Made by a program: the position numbers and the translations under genes. Below the pieces are notes generated by a model, which did no database searches, was not told where the DNA came from, and saw only the letters and a program-made list of their open reading frames with translations. A stretch of DNA of 24,244 bases. Source: Fimenecus sp051881395 (GTDB taxonomy: Bacteria; Bacillota; Clostridia; Oscillospirales; Acutalibacteraceae). Below, one piece after another: positions 1-8,786 of the stretch. Location: contig JBJEPU010000216.1 of assembly GCA_051881395.1 (NCBI GenBank), positions 1 to 24,244 of the forward strand. The letters are read 5' to 3'. Each line of letters opens with the position of its first letter. Position 1 is the stretch's first letter.

Positions 1-169
1 TTTTGTCTGCTTCGCAGACATTTCCCCTAACAGGGGAATCGCCCCCGCCCTACCGATAAACCAATTTACATTGTGGAAAATCGACGGGCGGGCGTGGAAG
101 CCCGCCACTACGCGTACAAACCCCAATTTTTATTCGAGAGGATTTGTAAAGGTTACTTCCCAAGTAAAT
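1..169. repeat. Intergenic mosaic of short palindromic repeats downstream of recG
   Basis: No gene is supported here. Two small hairpins lie at the edge: TGTCTGC-TTC-GCAGACA near 4-20 and TTCCCCT-aac-AGGGGAA near 22-38. A GC-rich hairpin with arms around GGCGGGC and GCCCGCC sits at 83-111 and ends in the CTAC edge shared by other copies in the window. A module containing TCGAGAGGATTTGTAAAG at 135-152 recurs near 7062 and, inverted, near 9715-9732. The module runs right up to the recG stop codon. No T-tract terminator for recG is evident, so one of the hairpins may serve that role; this is inference. Confidence 0.6.
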
Positions 170-2200
170 CTACGATTGGGTGGCGGCAAACATTTTGTCC
201 AACTGGCGTTTTATGGCGGCGTGTTCGAGGTTTTCAAGGGTTGCATCTGCTTTCAAAAATTCCACCGCTTCGCGTTGGACGGTCAGTAACAATTCCGTGT
301 CGCGCAAAATATCCGCAAGCCGCAAGGCAGGCAGACCGTGCTGACGCTTGCCGAAGAAATCGCCGGGCCCGCGCAGTTTTAAATCCGCGTCGGCGATTTT
401 AAAGCCGTCATTGGTCTCGCACAAAATGTCAAACCGCGCCTTTGCCTCGTCGTTTTGCGCGTCCGACACCAAAATGCAGGTGCTTTTCGCCGTGCCGCGC
501 CCGACCCTGCCGCGCAGTTGGTGCAACTGCGACAGCCCGAACCGTTCGGCGTTTTCAATCACCATTACGGCGGCGTTCGGCACATCTACGCCGACCTCGA
601 CCACCACGGTTGATACCAAAATATCCATTTCGCCCGCGGAAAACGCGCGCATAATTTTGTCTTTTTCTTTCGGCTTCATTTTGCCGTGCAAAAGGCCCAC
701 ACGGCGGTGGTGAAACACGCCGTTTTGCAGTTGCTTACAGTATTCCTCGGCGGGCGCTAAATCCAGTTCGCCCTCCTCGACCAGCGGACAGACGATATAC
801 GCCTGCAAACCCTGTTCAATGTGCTTTTCAATAAATTTATAAATGCGCGGGCGGTACGAAGTCCCCACGCGGTAGGTGTCCACCGTCTGTCTGCCGGGCG
901 GCAGTTCATCGAGCACCGAAACATTGAGGTCGCCGTATAAAATCAAGCCCAATGTACGCGGAATGGGCGTGGCGGACATGACGAGAATGTGCGGATTGTC
1001 GCCCTTTGCCGAAAGGCTTGCGCGCTGGGCAACGCCGAAACGGTGCTGTTCATCGGTAATGCAAAGTCCAAGCCGCGCAAAATCGACATCTTCTTGTATC
1101 AGCGCGTGCGTGCCTACGGCAAGCGCGGCTTCGCCGCTTGCCAGTTTCGCTTTGACGGCACGTTTTTCGGCGGCGGACACAGAGCCTGTCAGCAAAACGA
1201 CCTCTAATCCCGTCCCCGCAAAAAAGTTTTGGAATGTGCGGTAATGCTGTTCGGCAAGCACCTCGGTCGGTGCCATCATTGCCGACTGAAAGCCGTTTTT
1301 TGCCGCAGAATAGATAAGCGCCGCCGCAACTGCCGTTTTGCCCGAACCGACATCGCCTTGTAACAGACGGTTCATCGGCTCGCCCGATTGCATATCGCGC
1401 ATCGCTTCTTTTACCGCGCGACTTTGCGCCCCCGTAAAAGAAAACGGTAACAGGGCGGCAAATTCGTCTGTGTAATCGGTTTTCAGCACACAGTCGGTCG
1501 ACAGCGTTTGCGTGCGGCTTTTCATTTGCAAAAGCCCGAGCTGTAACAGGAACAATTCATCAAAAATTAAGCGTTTGCGCGCCGCGGCAAGGCGTTCTTC
1601 ATCCGGCGGGAAATGAATGTGCCGAATGGCGGTATCCAAGGTGCACAGCCCATTTTTCTCGCGGATTTCGCGCGGCAAAAAGTCGGGGATTTCCGTTTCC
1701 AGCGCGTCGAGCGCATTTTGCACACAGCGTTCAATCGTTTTGGAGTTGAGTTGAGCCGTGGCGGGGTAAATCGGGCGAATGCGGTGGGCGCTTTGCGGCT
1801 TTTGGAACAGCGGCGACACCATTTCCAACGCGCCGTAGCGGTTTTGTGCGGGTTTGCCGAAAAACAGGTACTCCTCGCCCTCTTTTAACTGATTTTGTAT
1901 GTATTTATTATTGAAAAAGGTCAAATTCAAAAGTCCTGCGCCGTCGGTGACGGTGGTTTTGAAAAGCAGCGTACCGCCGGGAATACGAATTTTCGTTGGC
2001 GTGTGGCAAACGGTGGCGCGAATGCAAGCATTTTCGCCCGCCTGCAAATCGCGTATGGGCACAATTTGGCTCCAATCCTCATACGCGCGCGGATAATAGC
2101 GCAAAAGGGCGCCGACCGACGGCACCGAAAGCTCATAAAACGCTTCGGCGCGTGTCGGCCCGACACCCTTTACATATTTGATATCGGATTTCAGTTGCAT
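170..2200 (-). CDS. recG: ATP-dependent DNA helicase RecG
   Basis: RecG is a superfamily 2 helicase that remodels stalled replication forks and branch-migrates Holliday junctions in the cytoplasm. The 676-residue length is normal for the family. An N-terminal wedge/OB region comes first (about residues 50-130). The helicase core follows: Walker A GDVGSGKT (282-289), DEQH box (383-386), SATPIPRTL motif III (409-417), and a C-terminal QLRGRVGRG arginine-finger motif. The ATG has a good AGAGGA site just upstream and follows the fakA stop by 14 bases, so the two are almost certainly cotranscribed. The yloU-fakA-recG order is commonly seen in Firmicutes. The protein is complete, and its stop codon touches an interspersed repeat. 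Confidence 0.97.
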   Translation of the reverse strand: MQLKSDIKYVKGVGPTRAEAFYELSVPSVGALLRYYPRAYEDWSQIVPIRDLQAGENACIRATVCHTPTKIRIPGGTLLFKTTVTDGAGLLNLTFFNNKYIQNQLKEGEEYLFFGKPAQNRYGALEMVSPLFQKPQSAHRIRPIYPATAQLNSKTIERCVQNALDALETEIPDFLPREIREKNGLCTLDTAIRHIHFPPDEERLAAARKRLIFDELFLLQLGLLQMKSRTQTLSTDCVLKTDYTDEFAALLPFSFTGAQSRAVKEAMRDMQSGEPMNRLLQGDVGSGKTAVAAALIYSAAKNGFQSAMMAPTEVLAEQHYRTFQNFFAGTGLEVVLLTGSVSAAEKRAVKAKLASGEAALAVGTHALIQEDVDFARLGLCITDEQHRFGVAQRASLSAKGDNPHILVMSATPIPRTLGLILYGDLNVSVLDELPPGRQTVDTYRVGTSYRPRIYKFIEKHIEQGLQAYIVCPLVEEGELDLAPAEEYCKQLQNGVFHHRRVGLLHGKMKPKEKDKIMRAFSAGEMDILVSTVVVEVGVDVPNAAVMVIENAERFGLSQLHQLRGRVGRGTAKSTCILVSDAQNDEAKARFDILCETNDGFKIADADLKLRGPGDFFGKRQHGLPALRLADILRDTELLLTVQREAVEFLKADATLENLEHAAIKRQLDKMFAATQS

Positions 2201-2214
2201 AACGAATCCTCTTT

Positions 2215-3888
2215 TTATTCGACGGATACGATAAAGTAATACACCGGCTGACCGCCGTTAATCACATTGATTTCCGCATTCGGGAAGCGCCCCTGCAAAC
2301 GCTCGCAAAGCGCGTCGGCAATGGCTTCTTCGGTTTCCTCGCCGTATAAAATCGTGATGATGGAGCCGTTGTGCTTTTTCACAAGGCGGCGCGTCACGCG
2401 GTAGGCGACATCGACCAAATCGTTGTCCACCAAGGTGATTTTGCCGTCCTCCATGCCGAGAATTTGCCCTTTTTTGATGCGCTCACCGCTCATTTCGCTG
2501 TCGCGCGCGGCAAAGGTCACCTGCGCGGTGTGCACGCTCTCGGCACCCTTCATCATTTGCAGGTGATTTTCCTCGGGACTTGCCGACGGGTCAAAGCTGA
2601 GCATTGCCGTAATGCCCTGCGGCACGGTTTTGGTGCTTAACACACTCACGCCGCGGTCGGCAAGGTTGACGGTCTGTTCCGCTGCCATAATGATATTTTT
2701 GTTGTTCGGCAACACAAACACATGGCGTGCGGGCGTTGCCTCCACCGCTTGCAAAATATCGTCGGTGCTCGGGTTCATCGTTTGCCCGCCCGATACCACA
2801 ACGTCGGCACCGAGTTCTTTGAACAACTGCGTGACGCCGTCGCCCGCCGCCACAGCCACAAAGCCGTATTCTTTTTCGGGCTCAACACGCGTAAGCGGTG
2901 CGTCCGTTTGCGCCGCTTCGTCGGATTCTGACATCTTCTCTGCGTTTGTATCTTGTGCCGCAGAGGGCTGTGCCGTTTTCACTTCACGGATATTTTCAAT
3001 TTGAATATCGGTAAGATACCCGCAGTCCAATGCGCTTTGTAATACATTGCCCGGTGCATCCGTGCAAATCTGCACCTTGACGGTATCGCCGCTCTCCGCC
3101 ACCGAGACTTCGCCGCCGACCGACTCTAAATACGCTTTGAATTTCGGCGTGCCGGATTTCGCGTCTTTCGTTTTGTGCACGGTAAACGCACAACGGTAGC
3201 CGTACTGCACCTGCGGGGTCTCTTTCGCCGCGTCCCCTTTGACACCGTTAGCCGCTTCGTCCTGATTTTCAATCATCACGCCGTCTAACAGATAGCTTTT
3301 CATTCCCTCTAAAATATAGAGGAAGCCCTGCCCGCCGGCGTCCACGACGCCCGCTTCTTTTAAAACGGGGAGCATTTCGGGTGTTTTTAAAAGCGCGTCT
3401 TGTGCTGCGGCGACAATAATTTCCAGCACCTTTTTGTAATCAGTCTCTTTCGACGCGACCGCCGCCGCCGAAGCCTCGCGCACCACGGTCAAAATCGTGC
3501 CCTCGGTCGGCTTCATTACGGCTTTGTACGCCGCCTCGCGCCCGAGGTCAAGCGCCGCCGCAAACTGGACGCCGTCGGCGGTTTCCAAGCCCTTTAAGCC
3601 TTTCGACAGCCCGCGGAAAATCAGCGATAAAATCACGCCCGAATTCCCGCGCGCACCGCGCAAAAGCGCCGATGCCGCCTTTTTGGAAACCGTAGCGACA
3701 TCCGCTTCGCCCAAGACCTGCAATTCACGCACCGCCGCGCCGATGGTCATGGACATATTCGTGCCCGTGTCGCCGTCCGGCACGGGGAACACATTGAGTG
3801 CGTCCACATCCTTTTTGTGGTTTTGAATATTGTTTGCGCCCGAAATAAAGGCGTTTTTTAAGTTTTCACCTGTAAGTACCATTCTCAA
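2215..3888 (-). CDS. fakA: Fatty acid kinase subunit A (DAK2/YloV family)
   Basis: This is the kinase component of the FakAB system, which phosphorylates fatty acids held by a FakB (DegV-family) partner for phospholipid synthesis. The N-terminal Dak2 (DhaL-like) domain carries the Mg-ATP binding string PVPDGDTGTN (35-44). A central region and the C-terminal FakA-type domain complete a normal 557-residue protein. A low-complexity acidic linker around residues 310-335 separates the domains. The start is ambiguous: TTG at 3888 lies 5 bases after AAGGAG, while an in-frame ATG at 3882 lies 11 bases after it. The upstream yloU stop is 9 bases away, so they form one operon. No fakB gene is present in the window, so the partner must be encoded elsewhere. 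Confidence 0.93.
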   Translation of the reverse strand: MRMVLTGENLKNAFISGANNIQNHKKDVDALNVFPVPDGDTGTNMSMTIGAAVRELQVLGEADVATVSKKAASALLRGARGNSGVILSLIFRGLSKGLKGLETADGVQFAAALDLGREAAYKAVMKPTEGTILTVVREASAAAVASKETDYKKVLEIIVAAAQDALLKTPEMLPVLKEAGVVDAGGQGFLYILEGMKSYLLDGVMIENQDEAANGVKGDAAKETPQVQYGYRCAFTVHKTKDAKSGTPKFKAYLESVGGEVSVAESGDTVKVQICTDAPGNVLQSALDCGYLTDIQIENIREVKTAQPSAAQDTNAEKMSESDEAAQTDAPLTRVEPEKEYGFVAVAAGDGVTQLFKELGADVVVSGGQTMNPSTDDILQAVEATPARHVFVLPNNKNIIMAAEQTVNLADRGVSVLSTKTVPQGITAMLSFDPSASPEENHLQMMKGAESVHTAQVTFAARDSEMSGERIKKGQILGMEDGKITLVDNDLVDVAYRVTRRLVKKHNGSIITILYGEETEEAIADALCERLQGRFPNAEINVINGGQPVYYFIVSVE

Positions 3889-3897
3889 ACTAACTCC

Positions 3898-4251
3898 TTA
3901 TTCCTTCATACCGTCCACAAACACATTGACCTTGTTGACGGTAAGCCCGGTCGCTTGCTCCACGGTGTAGCGCACCTTGTTGACGATGCTGTCCGCAATC
4001 GCAGAGATGTTGACGCCGTAAGTGACGAAAATATGCAAATCAATCACCAAATCCGTGCCGGTGGATTTCACCTGCACGCCTTGGTCCAAATAATTTCTGC
4101 CGCGGAAGAAAAACGCGCGAAGCCCTTGCGAAGCGCCGCTGTTTGCCATACCGGCAACACCGAAGCAGGAGGTTACGGTATGTCCGATTAAATCGGAAAA
4201 ATAAGCATCGTTAATCTCGATATTTCCCAAATGGTTTTCGATTTTAATCAT
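3898..4251 (-). CDS. yloU: Asp23/Gls24 family envelope-stress protein (YloU-like)
   Basis: This 117-residue protein matches the small Asp23/Gls24 family: a GNIEIND opening, SCFGVAGM near residue 34, and a TYGVNI/IAD..V...TGL..N.VNVFVDG pattern at the C terminus. Members are cytoplasmic or membrane-associated proteins linked to cell-envelope homeostasis, and the biochemical role is unclear. In Firmicutes yloU typically precedes the fakA homologue yloV, as it does here. It is the first gene of the yloU-fakA-recG operon, with an AAGGAG site upstream and a near-consensus promoter at 4287-4315. Confidence 0.93.
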   Translation of the reverse strand: MIKIENHLGNIEINDAYFSDLIGHTVTSCFGVAGMANSGASQGLRAFFFRGRNYLDQGVQVKSTGTDLVIDLHIFVTYGVNISAIADSIVNKVRYTVEQATGLTVNKVNVFVDGMKE

Positions 4252-4286
4252 GCGAAACGCTCCTTTTCAAAAAGCATTGGTATATT

Positions 4287-4315
4287 ATTATACAACGAAC
4301 AAAATGCGCCGTCAA
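4287..4315 (-). promoter_or_regulatory. Sigma-A-type promoter of the yloU-fakA-recG operon
   Basis: On the minus strand TTGACG (4310-4315), a 17-base spacer and a perfect TATAAT (4287-4292) lie about 35 bases before the yloU start. The match is near consensus. The surrounding AT-rich stretch, 4252-4384, holds no gene. Confidence 0.85.
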
Positions 4316-4384
4316 TCATTTTTACAAAACATTTTGACAGTTTTTTGAACAAAATTTGCCCGATTTTGCAAACATTTTGCCTTT

Positions 4385-5887
4385 TTATGCGGCAGTCCAC
4401 AGGGTAATATCGCCGTAAATGTCATACGCCGCCGCCGAAAAATCGGGGGCAATCGAGCGGTTGTATGCCGCAAGCCCCGCGCGGTAGCAAAGCGGCACAA
4501 AGGGCATATCGTCCAAAAAGGCGTTTGCAAATTCCGACAGGGAAGCTTCGCCCGCCGCAAACGCGGTGTAGACGGCGTTGACGGGCAAGGCGCTGTCTGC
4601 CCCCGCCGATGCCGCGCCGCCGAAGAACGGCGACAGGCTCATATTTTCGCCGAGCTTCACTTCCCCGATATACAGCGTAAATGCGCCCGAGGCAATCCGC
4701 GCGCTGTATACCTCGTCAGTCACATTTTCCACCGTGACCGAAAAGCCCGCCGCATTGAGATTGTCCGCCAAGGCATATGCCGCCGAAAGGCGAAATCCGT
4801 TTGCACCGTTAACCAAAATCGTCATGCCCAAGGTGTTCTGCCCGTTCGTTAACCGCCCGTTTTTGTCATAGCGGTTGTAGCCGATTTTGCCGAGAATTTC
4901 CGAAGCGCGTGCCGTGTCCGCCGCCGTTTGCCCAAGGACCAGCCCCTGCGCTTTGCAAAACGCGGGGTGAAAGGGGAGTGCGGCACTTTCGGCACAGCCG
5001 CGATACGCCGAGGCGGCAACATTGTCCTTGTCCGCCGCGTAATAAATCGCCGTGCGCACCGCCGCCGAGGTCAGCGCGCCCGCGGTGCAGTTGATACCGA
5101 GATATACCAAATTGTTCATCGTGACAAAGTTGTTTTGCGCGACAATGCGCGTATAGTTCCCGTCCGCAAAATCGTCAAATACAAAATCAATATTGCCGAT
5201 TTCCAGCGCATTGCCGAGATGGCTTGCGTCTTTGATGTGCACAAGCCGTACCGACTGCACCGCGCCGCGGGTACTGTGCGGATTTTCCGTCACCGTGCCG
5301 TCGGCAGACAAAACAAACGCACCCGACCCCACGGGTACCGCGTCGGCGGTATCCGCCGTGCCCTGTTGCACCACGGGAAAGGTCAGCAGATTTTCAAAAT
5401 ACCGTTCCGGCGCAGAAAGCGTAAAGACCACGGTGTTGCCCTGTGCCTTTGCGGACTGCACATTCACAAGGCGCGCACCGTACCAGGCGCTGTTTTTGGC
5501 AAGATTGAACGAATAGACAACATCCGCCGCCGTCACCGATTTCCCGCTTGAAAATACGGCATTTTTCAGCGTCACGGTATATACCGTGCCACTGCCGTCT
5601 ATGCGCTCAGCCAGCACCGCTTTTGCCGAATAATCCGCGTTCACGCGGTACAGCGGCGCATAAAACAGCGACGCAAGCGCACGGTTTTCCAAACTTACGG
5701 CGAAATACGGATTGAGCGAATCGCTTTCGTAATACGGCAAAGAAATCGACAGCGACTGCACCGTTTCACTTCCTGTATCCGCGGGATTTTCGCCGTTTTC
5801 CGTCGGTTCGCCGCCGCCCGTACAACTGCAAAACAGCAGTACAAAGGTCAAAAACAGTGCCAAAGCGCCAAGCGCTTTTCGTTTCAT
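4385..5887 (-). CDS. ABC transporter solute-binding lipoprotein, peptide/nickel type (SBP_bac_5)
   Basis: This 500-residue protein has a lipoprotein signal peptide (MKRKALGALALFL..., lipobox ending in Cys in LLFCSC) followed by a Gly/Glu/Asn-rich linker. The mature part resembles family 5 binding proteins: SLNPYFAVS near the start, then A.RIDGSGTVYTVTLKN..FSSGK.VTAADVVYSF, the typical N-lobe signature. It should capture oligopeptides or related ligands outside the membrane. An earlier in-frame start at 5992 would overlap ymdB and lacks a signal peptide; the ATG at 5887 has an AGAGGA site and begins the signal sequence. ymdB ends 46 bases upstream. No permease or ATPase genes are adjacent, so it is an orphan receptor in this window. 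The substrate is unknown. Confidence 0.85.
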   Translation of the reverse strand: MKRKALGALALFLTFVLLFCSCTGGGEPTENGENPADTGSETVQSLSISLPYYESDSLNPYFAVSLENRALASLFYAPLYRVNADYSAKAVLAERIDGSGTVYTVTLKNAVFSSGKSVTAADVVYSFNLAKNSAWYGARLVNVQSAKAQGNTVVFTLSAPERYFENLLTFPVVQQGTADTADAVPVGSGAFVLSADGTVTENPHSTRGAVQSVRLVHIKDASHLGNALEIGNIDFVFDDFADGNYTRIVAQNNFVTMNNLVYLGINCTAGALTSAAVRTAIYYAADKDNVAASAYRGCAESAALPFHPAFCKAQGLVLGQTAADTARASEILGKIGYNRYDKNGRLTNGQNTLGMTILVNGANGFRLSAAYALADNLNAAGFSVTVENVTDEVYSARIASGAFTLYIGEVKLGENMSLSPFFGGAASAGADSALPVNAVYTAFAAGEASLSEFANAFLDDMPFVPLCYRAGLAAYNRSIAPDFSAAAYDIYGDITLWTAA

Positions 5888-5933
5888 TCCGTTCACCGTC
5901 CTCTTATAGAATTTACCGAAATCGGTATAAATA

Positions 5934-6704
5934 TCAAATCGAAACGCGTTCCACGCGCAAAGCCTTGCCCGTTTTTTTGTCGATTTCGACAAGCAAGCCT
6001 TGCATCAGGCACGCGCCGTCGGGATTTTGAAAGCGCACGGGCAAATTGGTGCGCATTTTTTCAATCGCGAGTTCCGGCGTTACGCCCAAAACCGACTGCA
6101 CGGGGCCTGTCATACCGAGGTCGGTGATATACGCCGTGCCGTGCGGCAAAATCTGTTCGTCCGCCGTTTGCACATGGGTGTGCGTGCCGACCACCGCCGC
6201 CGCTCTGCCGTCGAGGTAAAAGCCGAGCGCGCGTTTTTCGGCGGTCGCCTCGGCGTGGAAGTCCACCACCGTGAAGTCCACCTCGTCTTTAAGCGCCGCA
6301 AGTGTTCGGTCGGCACAGTCGAACGGATTTTCCAAAGGCTCCATAAATACCGTGCCCATAATATTGACCACCCCCACACGCACAAAGCCCTTGTCTATCA
6401 CGCAAAAGCCTTTGCCGGGTGCGTCGTCCCTGTAATTCGCGGGGCGCAGGCAGCAGGGGGAAGTGTCTAAATATTCATAGATTTCGCGGCGACGAAAGGT
6501 GTGGTTGCCGCCCGTAATGCAGTCCGCCCCTGCGGCAAACAGCAAGTCGGCGCTTGCGGGCAAAAGCCCGTTGCCGACCGCGGCGTTTTCGCCATTGACA
6601 ACCGTGACATCTACGCTGTGTTCTTTTTTAAAGCGCGGCAGGGTACGCGTCAGCTTTTCCACGCCGACCGCCGATACCACATCGCCGATAAACAATATAT
6701 TCAT
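5934..6704 (-). CDS. ymdB: YmdB-family metallophosphoesterase
   Basis: This 256-residue protein matches the YmdB/TIGR00282 family of calcineurin-like phosphodiesterases, which act on cyclic nucleotides and influence late adaptive gene expression and biofilm formation in Bacillus. Metal-binding motifs are intact: GD (residues 7-8), NGEN (37-40), GGNH (65-68), DFHAE (148-152) and GTHTH (173-177). An AGGA site lies about 8 bases before the ATG. As in Bacillus, it follows rny in the same direction, though a terminator and a repeat patch of about 450 bases separate them here. Length and motifs indicate a functional enzyme. Confidence 0.94.
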   Translation of the reverse strand: MNILFIGDVVSAVGVEKLTRTLPRFKKEHSVDVTVVNGENAAVGNGLLPASADLLFAAGADCITGGNHTFRRREIYEYLDTSPCCLRPANYRDDAPGKGFCVIDKGFVRVGVVNIMGTVFMEPLENPFDCADRTLAALKDEVDFTVVDFHAEATAEKRALGFYLDGRAAAVVGTHTHVQTADEQILPHGTAYITDLGMTGPVQSVLGVTPELAIEKMRTNLPVRFQNPDGACLMQGLLVEIDKKTGKALRVERVSI

Positions 6705-6753
6705 ACTTAAAATCCTATTTTTATACAGTATATCCGCTCCTCGCCGAGGGGGA

Positions 6754-6843
6754 TTGTCATTCTGAGGCGACAGCCGAAGAATCTCGTTTCATGCATTTTT
6801 ACTTGGTGCGGTTTGAGATCCTTCGCTACGCTCAGGATGACAA
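6754..6843. repeat. Interspersed palindromic repeat, copy A (about 90 bp)
   Basis: The element begins TTGTCATTCTGAG and ends CTCAGGATGACAA, with internal inverted segments GAAGAATCTC and GAGATCCTTCG, so it is an imperfect palindrome. Three further copies occur at 6941, 9763 and 23723. Such elements yield spurious peptides of the HPERSEG type. No gene is supported here. Confidence 0.9.
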
Positions 6844-6865
6844 ATTTGGGTTTGTTGGGGAATTT

Positions 6866-6939
6866 CGGAACGGTCAAGACCGTTCCCTACCCTGAAAATG
6901 CATTTCGTGCGCGTTGTTGCGGGCTTCCACGCCCGCCCG
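6866..6939. repeat. Two short GC hairpin modules between repeat copies A and B
   Basis: GGAACGGTC-AA-GACCGTTCC followed by CTAC lies at 6866-6890 and recurs near 9906 and 23940. GCGGGC-TTCCAC-GCCCGC lies at 6919-6936 and recurs near 88 and 23896. Both are hairpins of a modular repeat class described in the findings. Confidence 0.8.
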
Positions 6940-6940
6940 A

Positions 6941-7031
6941 TTGTCATTCTGAGCCGATAGGCGAAGAATCTCGTTTCGCACATTTTATACTTGGTGCTGT
7001 TTGAGATCCTTCGCTTCGCTCAGGATGACAA
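6941..7031. repeat. Interspersed palindromic repeat, copy B (91 bp)
   Basis: Same family as copy A: TTGTCATTCTGAG at the left, CTCAGGATGACAA at the right. It closely matches copy C at 9763, which is inverted. The ends are complementary with a few mismatches. Confidence 0.9.
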
Positions 7032-7049
7032 ATACAAATCCAAATTTGC

Positions 7050-7100
7050 ACAGATTTCCAATCGAGAGGATTTGTAAAGATTCCCTACAAAGTAAATTTA
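7050..7100. repeat. TCGAGAGGATTTGTAAAG repeat module next to the rny terminator
   Basis: A stretch centred on TCGAGAGGATTTGTAAAG (about 7062-7079), followed by AAGTAAATTTAC. Similar modules occur at 135-170 and, inverted, at 9698-9745. All lie just beyond the 3' end of a gene. Confidence 0.75.
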
Positions 7101-7106
7101 CAATGT

Positions 7107-7146
7107 AAAAACCGCCCCGACTCTGTATCCGGCAGAATCGGAGCGG
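7107..7146 (-). terminator. Rho-independent terminator of rny
   Basis: On the minus strand CCGCTCCGATTCTG and CAGAGTCGGGGCGG form a 14-pair stem with two G-T pairs and a 7-base loop, followed by TTTTT. It starts about a dozen bases after the rny stop codon. Confidence 0.88.
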
Positions 7147-7158
7147 CAAATAAAGCAC

Positions 7159-8715
7159 TTATTTTGCGTATTCGATTGCCCGGTTCTCACGGATAATATG
7201 CACCTTGATTTGCCCGGGATATTCCAACTCGTCCTCGATTTTTTTCACAATATCGCGGGCGACAATGGTCATACGGTCGTCGGATACGACATCGGGATTC
7301 ACCATAATGCGAATCTCGCGCCCTGCCTGAATGGCAAAGGATTTTTCAACGCCGTCAAAAGAAGTTGCGATCTCCTCCAGCTTTTCAAGGCGTTTAATAT
7401 AATTCTGCACATTTTCGCGGCGTGCGCCGGGGCGTGCCGCAGAAATGGCGTCTGCCGCCTGCACAAGGCAAGCCACAACGGTTTTCGCTTCCACATCGCC
7501 GTGGTGCGCCTGAATGGCGTGCACGACCTGTTCGTTTTCGCGGTATTTTTTGGCGTATTCCACACCGAGTTCAATATGCGTGCCGTCATATTCGCGGTCC
7601 AGCGCCTTGCCGATGTCGTGCAGCAACCCTGCGCGCTTTGCGGTTTTCACATCTGCGCCGAGTTCCGCCGCCATTAACCCTGCAAGGTACGAAACCTCCA
7701 AAGAATGGTTGAGCACATTTTGCCCGTAGCTGGTTCTGTATTTCAGCTTGCCGAGCAATTTGACCAGTTCGGGATGCACGCCGTTGACGCCGGCATCAAT
7801 CACCGCGCGTTCGCCCGTCTGGCGAATGGTCTGCTCGACCTCGCGGCGGGATTTTTCATACATTTCCTCAATGCGAGCGGGGTGAATACGCCCGTCGGAA
7901 ATGAGCTTTTCAATCGTCAAACGCGCCACCTCGCGGCGTACCGGCTCAAAGCTCGACACGGTAATGGCCTCGGGTGTGTCGTCGATAATCAAATCCACGC
8001 CTGTAATGGTTTCCAAGGTACGAATATTTCTGCCCTCACGGCCGATAATTCTGCCCTTCATTTCGTCATTGGGCAACGCGACCACCGAAACGGTCGCCTC
8101 GGACGCGTGGTCTGCCGCGCAACGCTGAATAGCGGTCGAAATAATCTCCCGCGCGAGCGTGTCCGCCTCATCCTTGGTGCGCTGCTCAAAGTCCATAATA
8201 CGGACTGCCTTGTCGTGGGTCAGCTCCTCGTCTAGGTTGCTTAACAGCAAGGACTTTGCCTGCTCCTTCGTAAAGCCTGAAATTTTTTCAAGCATATCGA
8301 ATTGGCTTTTTTTGATTTGCTCAACTTCCGCGAGCTTGTCGTCTGCTTCTTTGAGTTTTTGGCTCAAAGCTTCTTCTTTTTTCTCCATCGCTTCGACTTT
8401 TTTGTCAAGCGATTCTTCTTTTTGAATCAGCCGTCTTTCCTGACGCTGTACTTCGGCACGGCGTTCCTTGGTTTCCTTTTCGGCCTCGGTAATGAGCCTG
8501 TGGGCTTCGTCTTTGGCTTCGAGCACGGTTTCTTTTCGTTTGCTTTCCGCCGTTTGCACCGCTTGGTTTACAATACGCGCCGCTTCCTCTGTTGCAGAGC
8601 CGATTGCCGCCTCGGCAACCTTTTTGCGATGCGCGCCGCCCAGCACAAACCCGAGCACACCGAATACCACTGCCGCCGCCACCGCTGCGATGACTGCTAT
8701 AAGTATCGGATTCAA
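7159..8715 (-). CDS. rny: Ribonuclease Y
   Basis: RNase Y is the membrane-anchored endoribonuclease that initiates mRNA decay in many Firmicutes. An N-terminal transmembrane helix (about residues 3-26) is followed by a long charged coiled coil (about 30-170), a KH domain with GRIIGREGRN (221-230), and an HD domain with LLHDIGKA (His366-Asp367). The C terminus IRENRAIEYAK is typical. I chose the TTG at 8715, giving 518 residues and an opening LNPILIAV that matches the family N terminus. A TTG at 8748 would place the AAAGGAGGT site inside the gene. An out-of-frame ATG at 8722 sits nearer that site; see findings. It has its own promoter and terminator. Confidence 0.95.
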   Translation of the reverse strand: MNPILIAVIAAVAAAVVFGVLGFVLGGAHRKKVAEAAIGSATEEAARIVNQAVQTAESKRKETVLEAKDEAHRLITEAEKETKERRAEVQRQERRLIQKEESLDKKVEAMEKKEEALSQKLKEADDKLAEVEQIKKSQFDMLEKISGFTKEQAKSLLLSNLDEELTHDKAVRIMDFEQRTKDEADTLAREIISTAIQRCAADHASEATVSVVALPNDEMKGRIIGREGRNIRTLETITGVDLIIDDTPEAITVSSFEPVRREVARLTIEKLISDGRIHPARIEEMYEKSRREVEQTIRQTGERAVIDAGVNGVHPELVKLLGKLKYRTSYGQNVLNHSLEVSYLAGLMAAELGADVKTAKRAGLLHDIGKALDREYDGTHIELGVEYAKKYRENEQVVHAIQAHHGDVEAKTVVACLVQAADAISAARPGARRENVQNYIKRLEKLEEIATSFDGVEKSFAIQAGREIRIMVNPDVVSDDRMTIVARDIVKKIEDELEYPGQIKVHIIRENRAIEYAK

Positions 8716-8786
8716 AAAGCATAGCACCTCCTTTTGAAAGATTTTCAATTTTATGGAATGATTACAATAAAATCAAACGGACAGTC

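Noticed and set aside
4..38. Two hairpins as recG terminator
   Set aside because: Neither is followed by a T-run in the minus-strand direction, and they lie more than 130 bases past the stop; left as repeat hairpins.
6789..6983. Minus-strand reading frame containing the string HPERSEGSQ
   Set aside because: It is the translation of palindromic repeat copies A and B. The frames at 9494-9793 and 23767-23949 arise in the same way from copies C and D.
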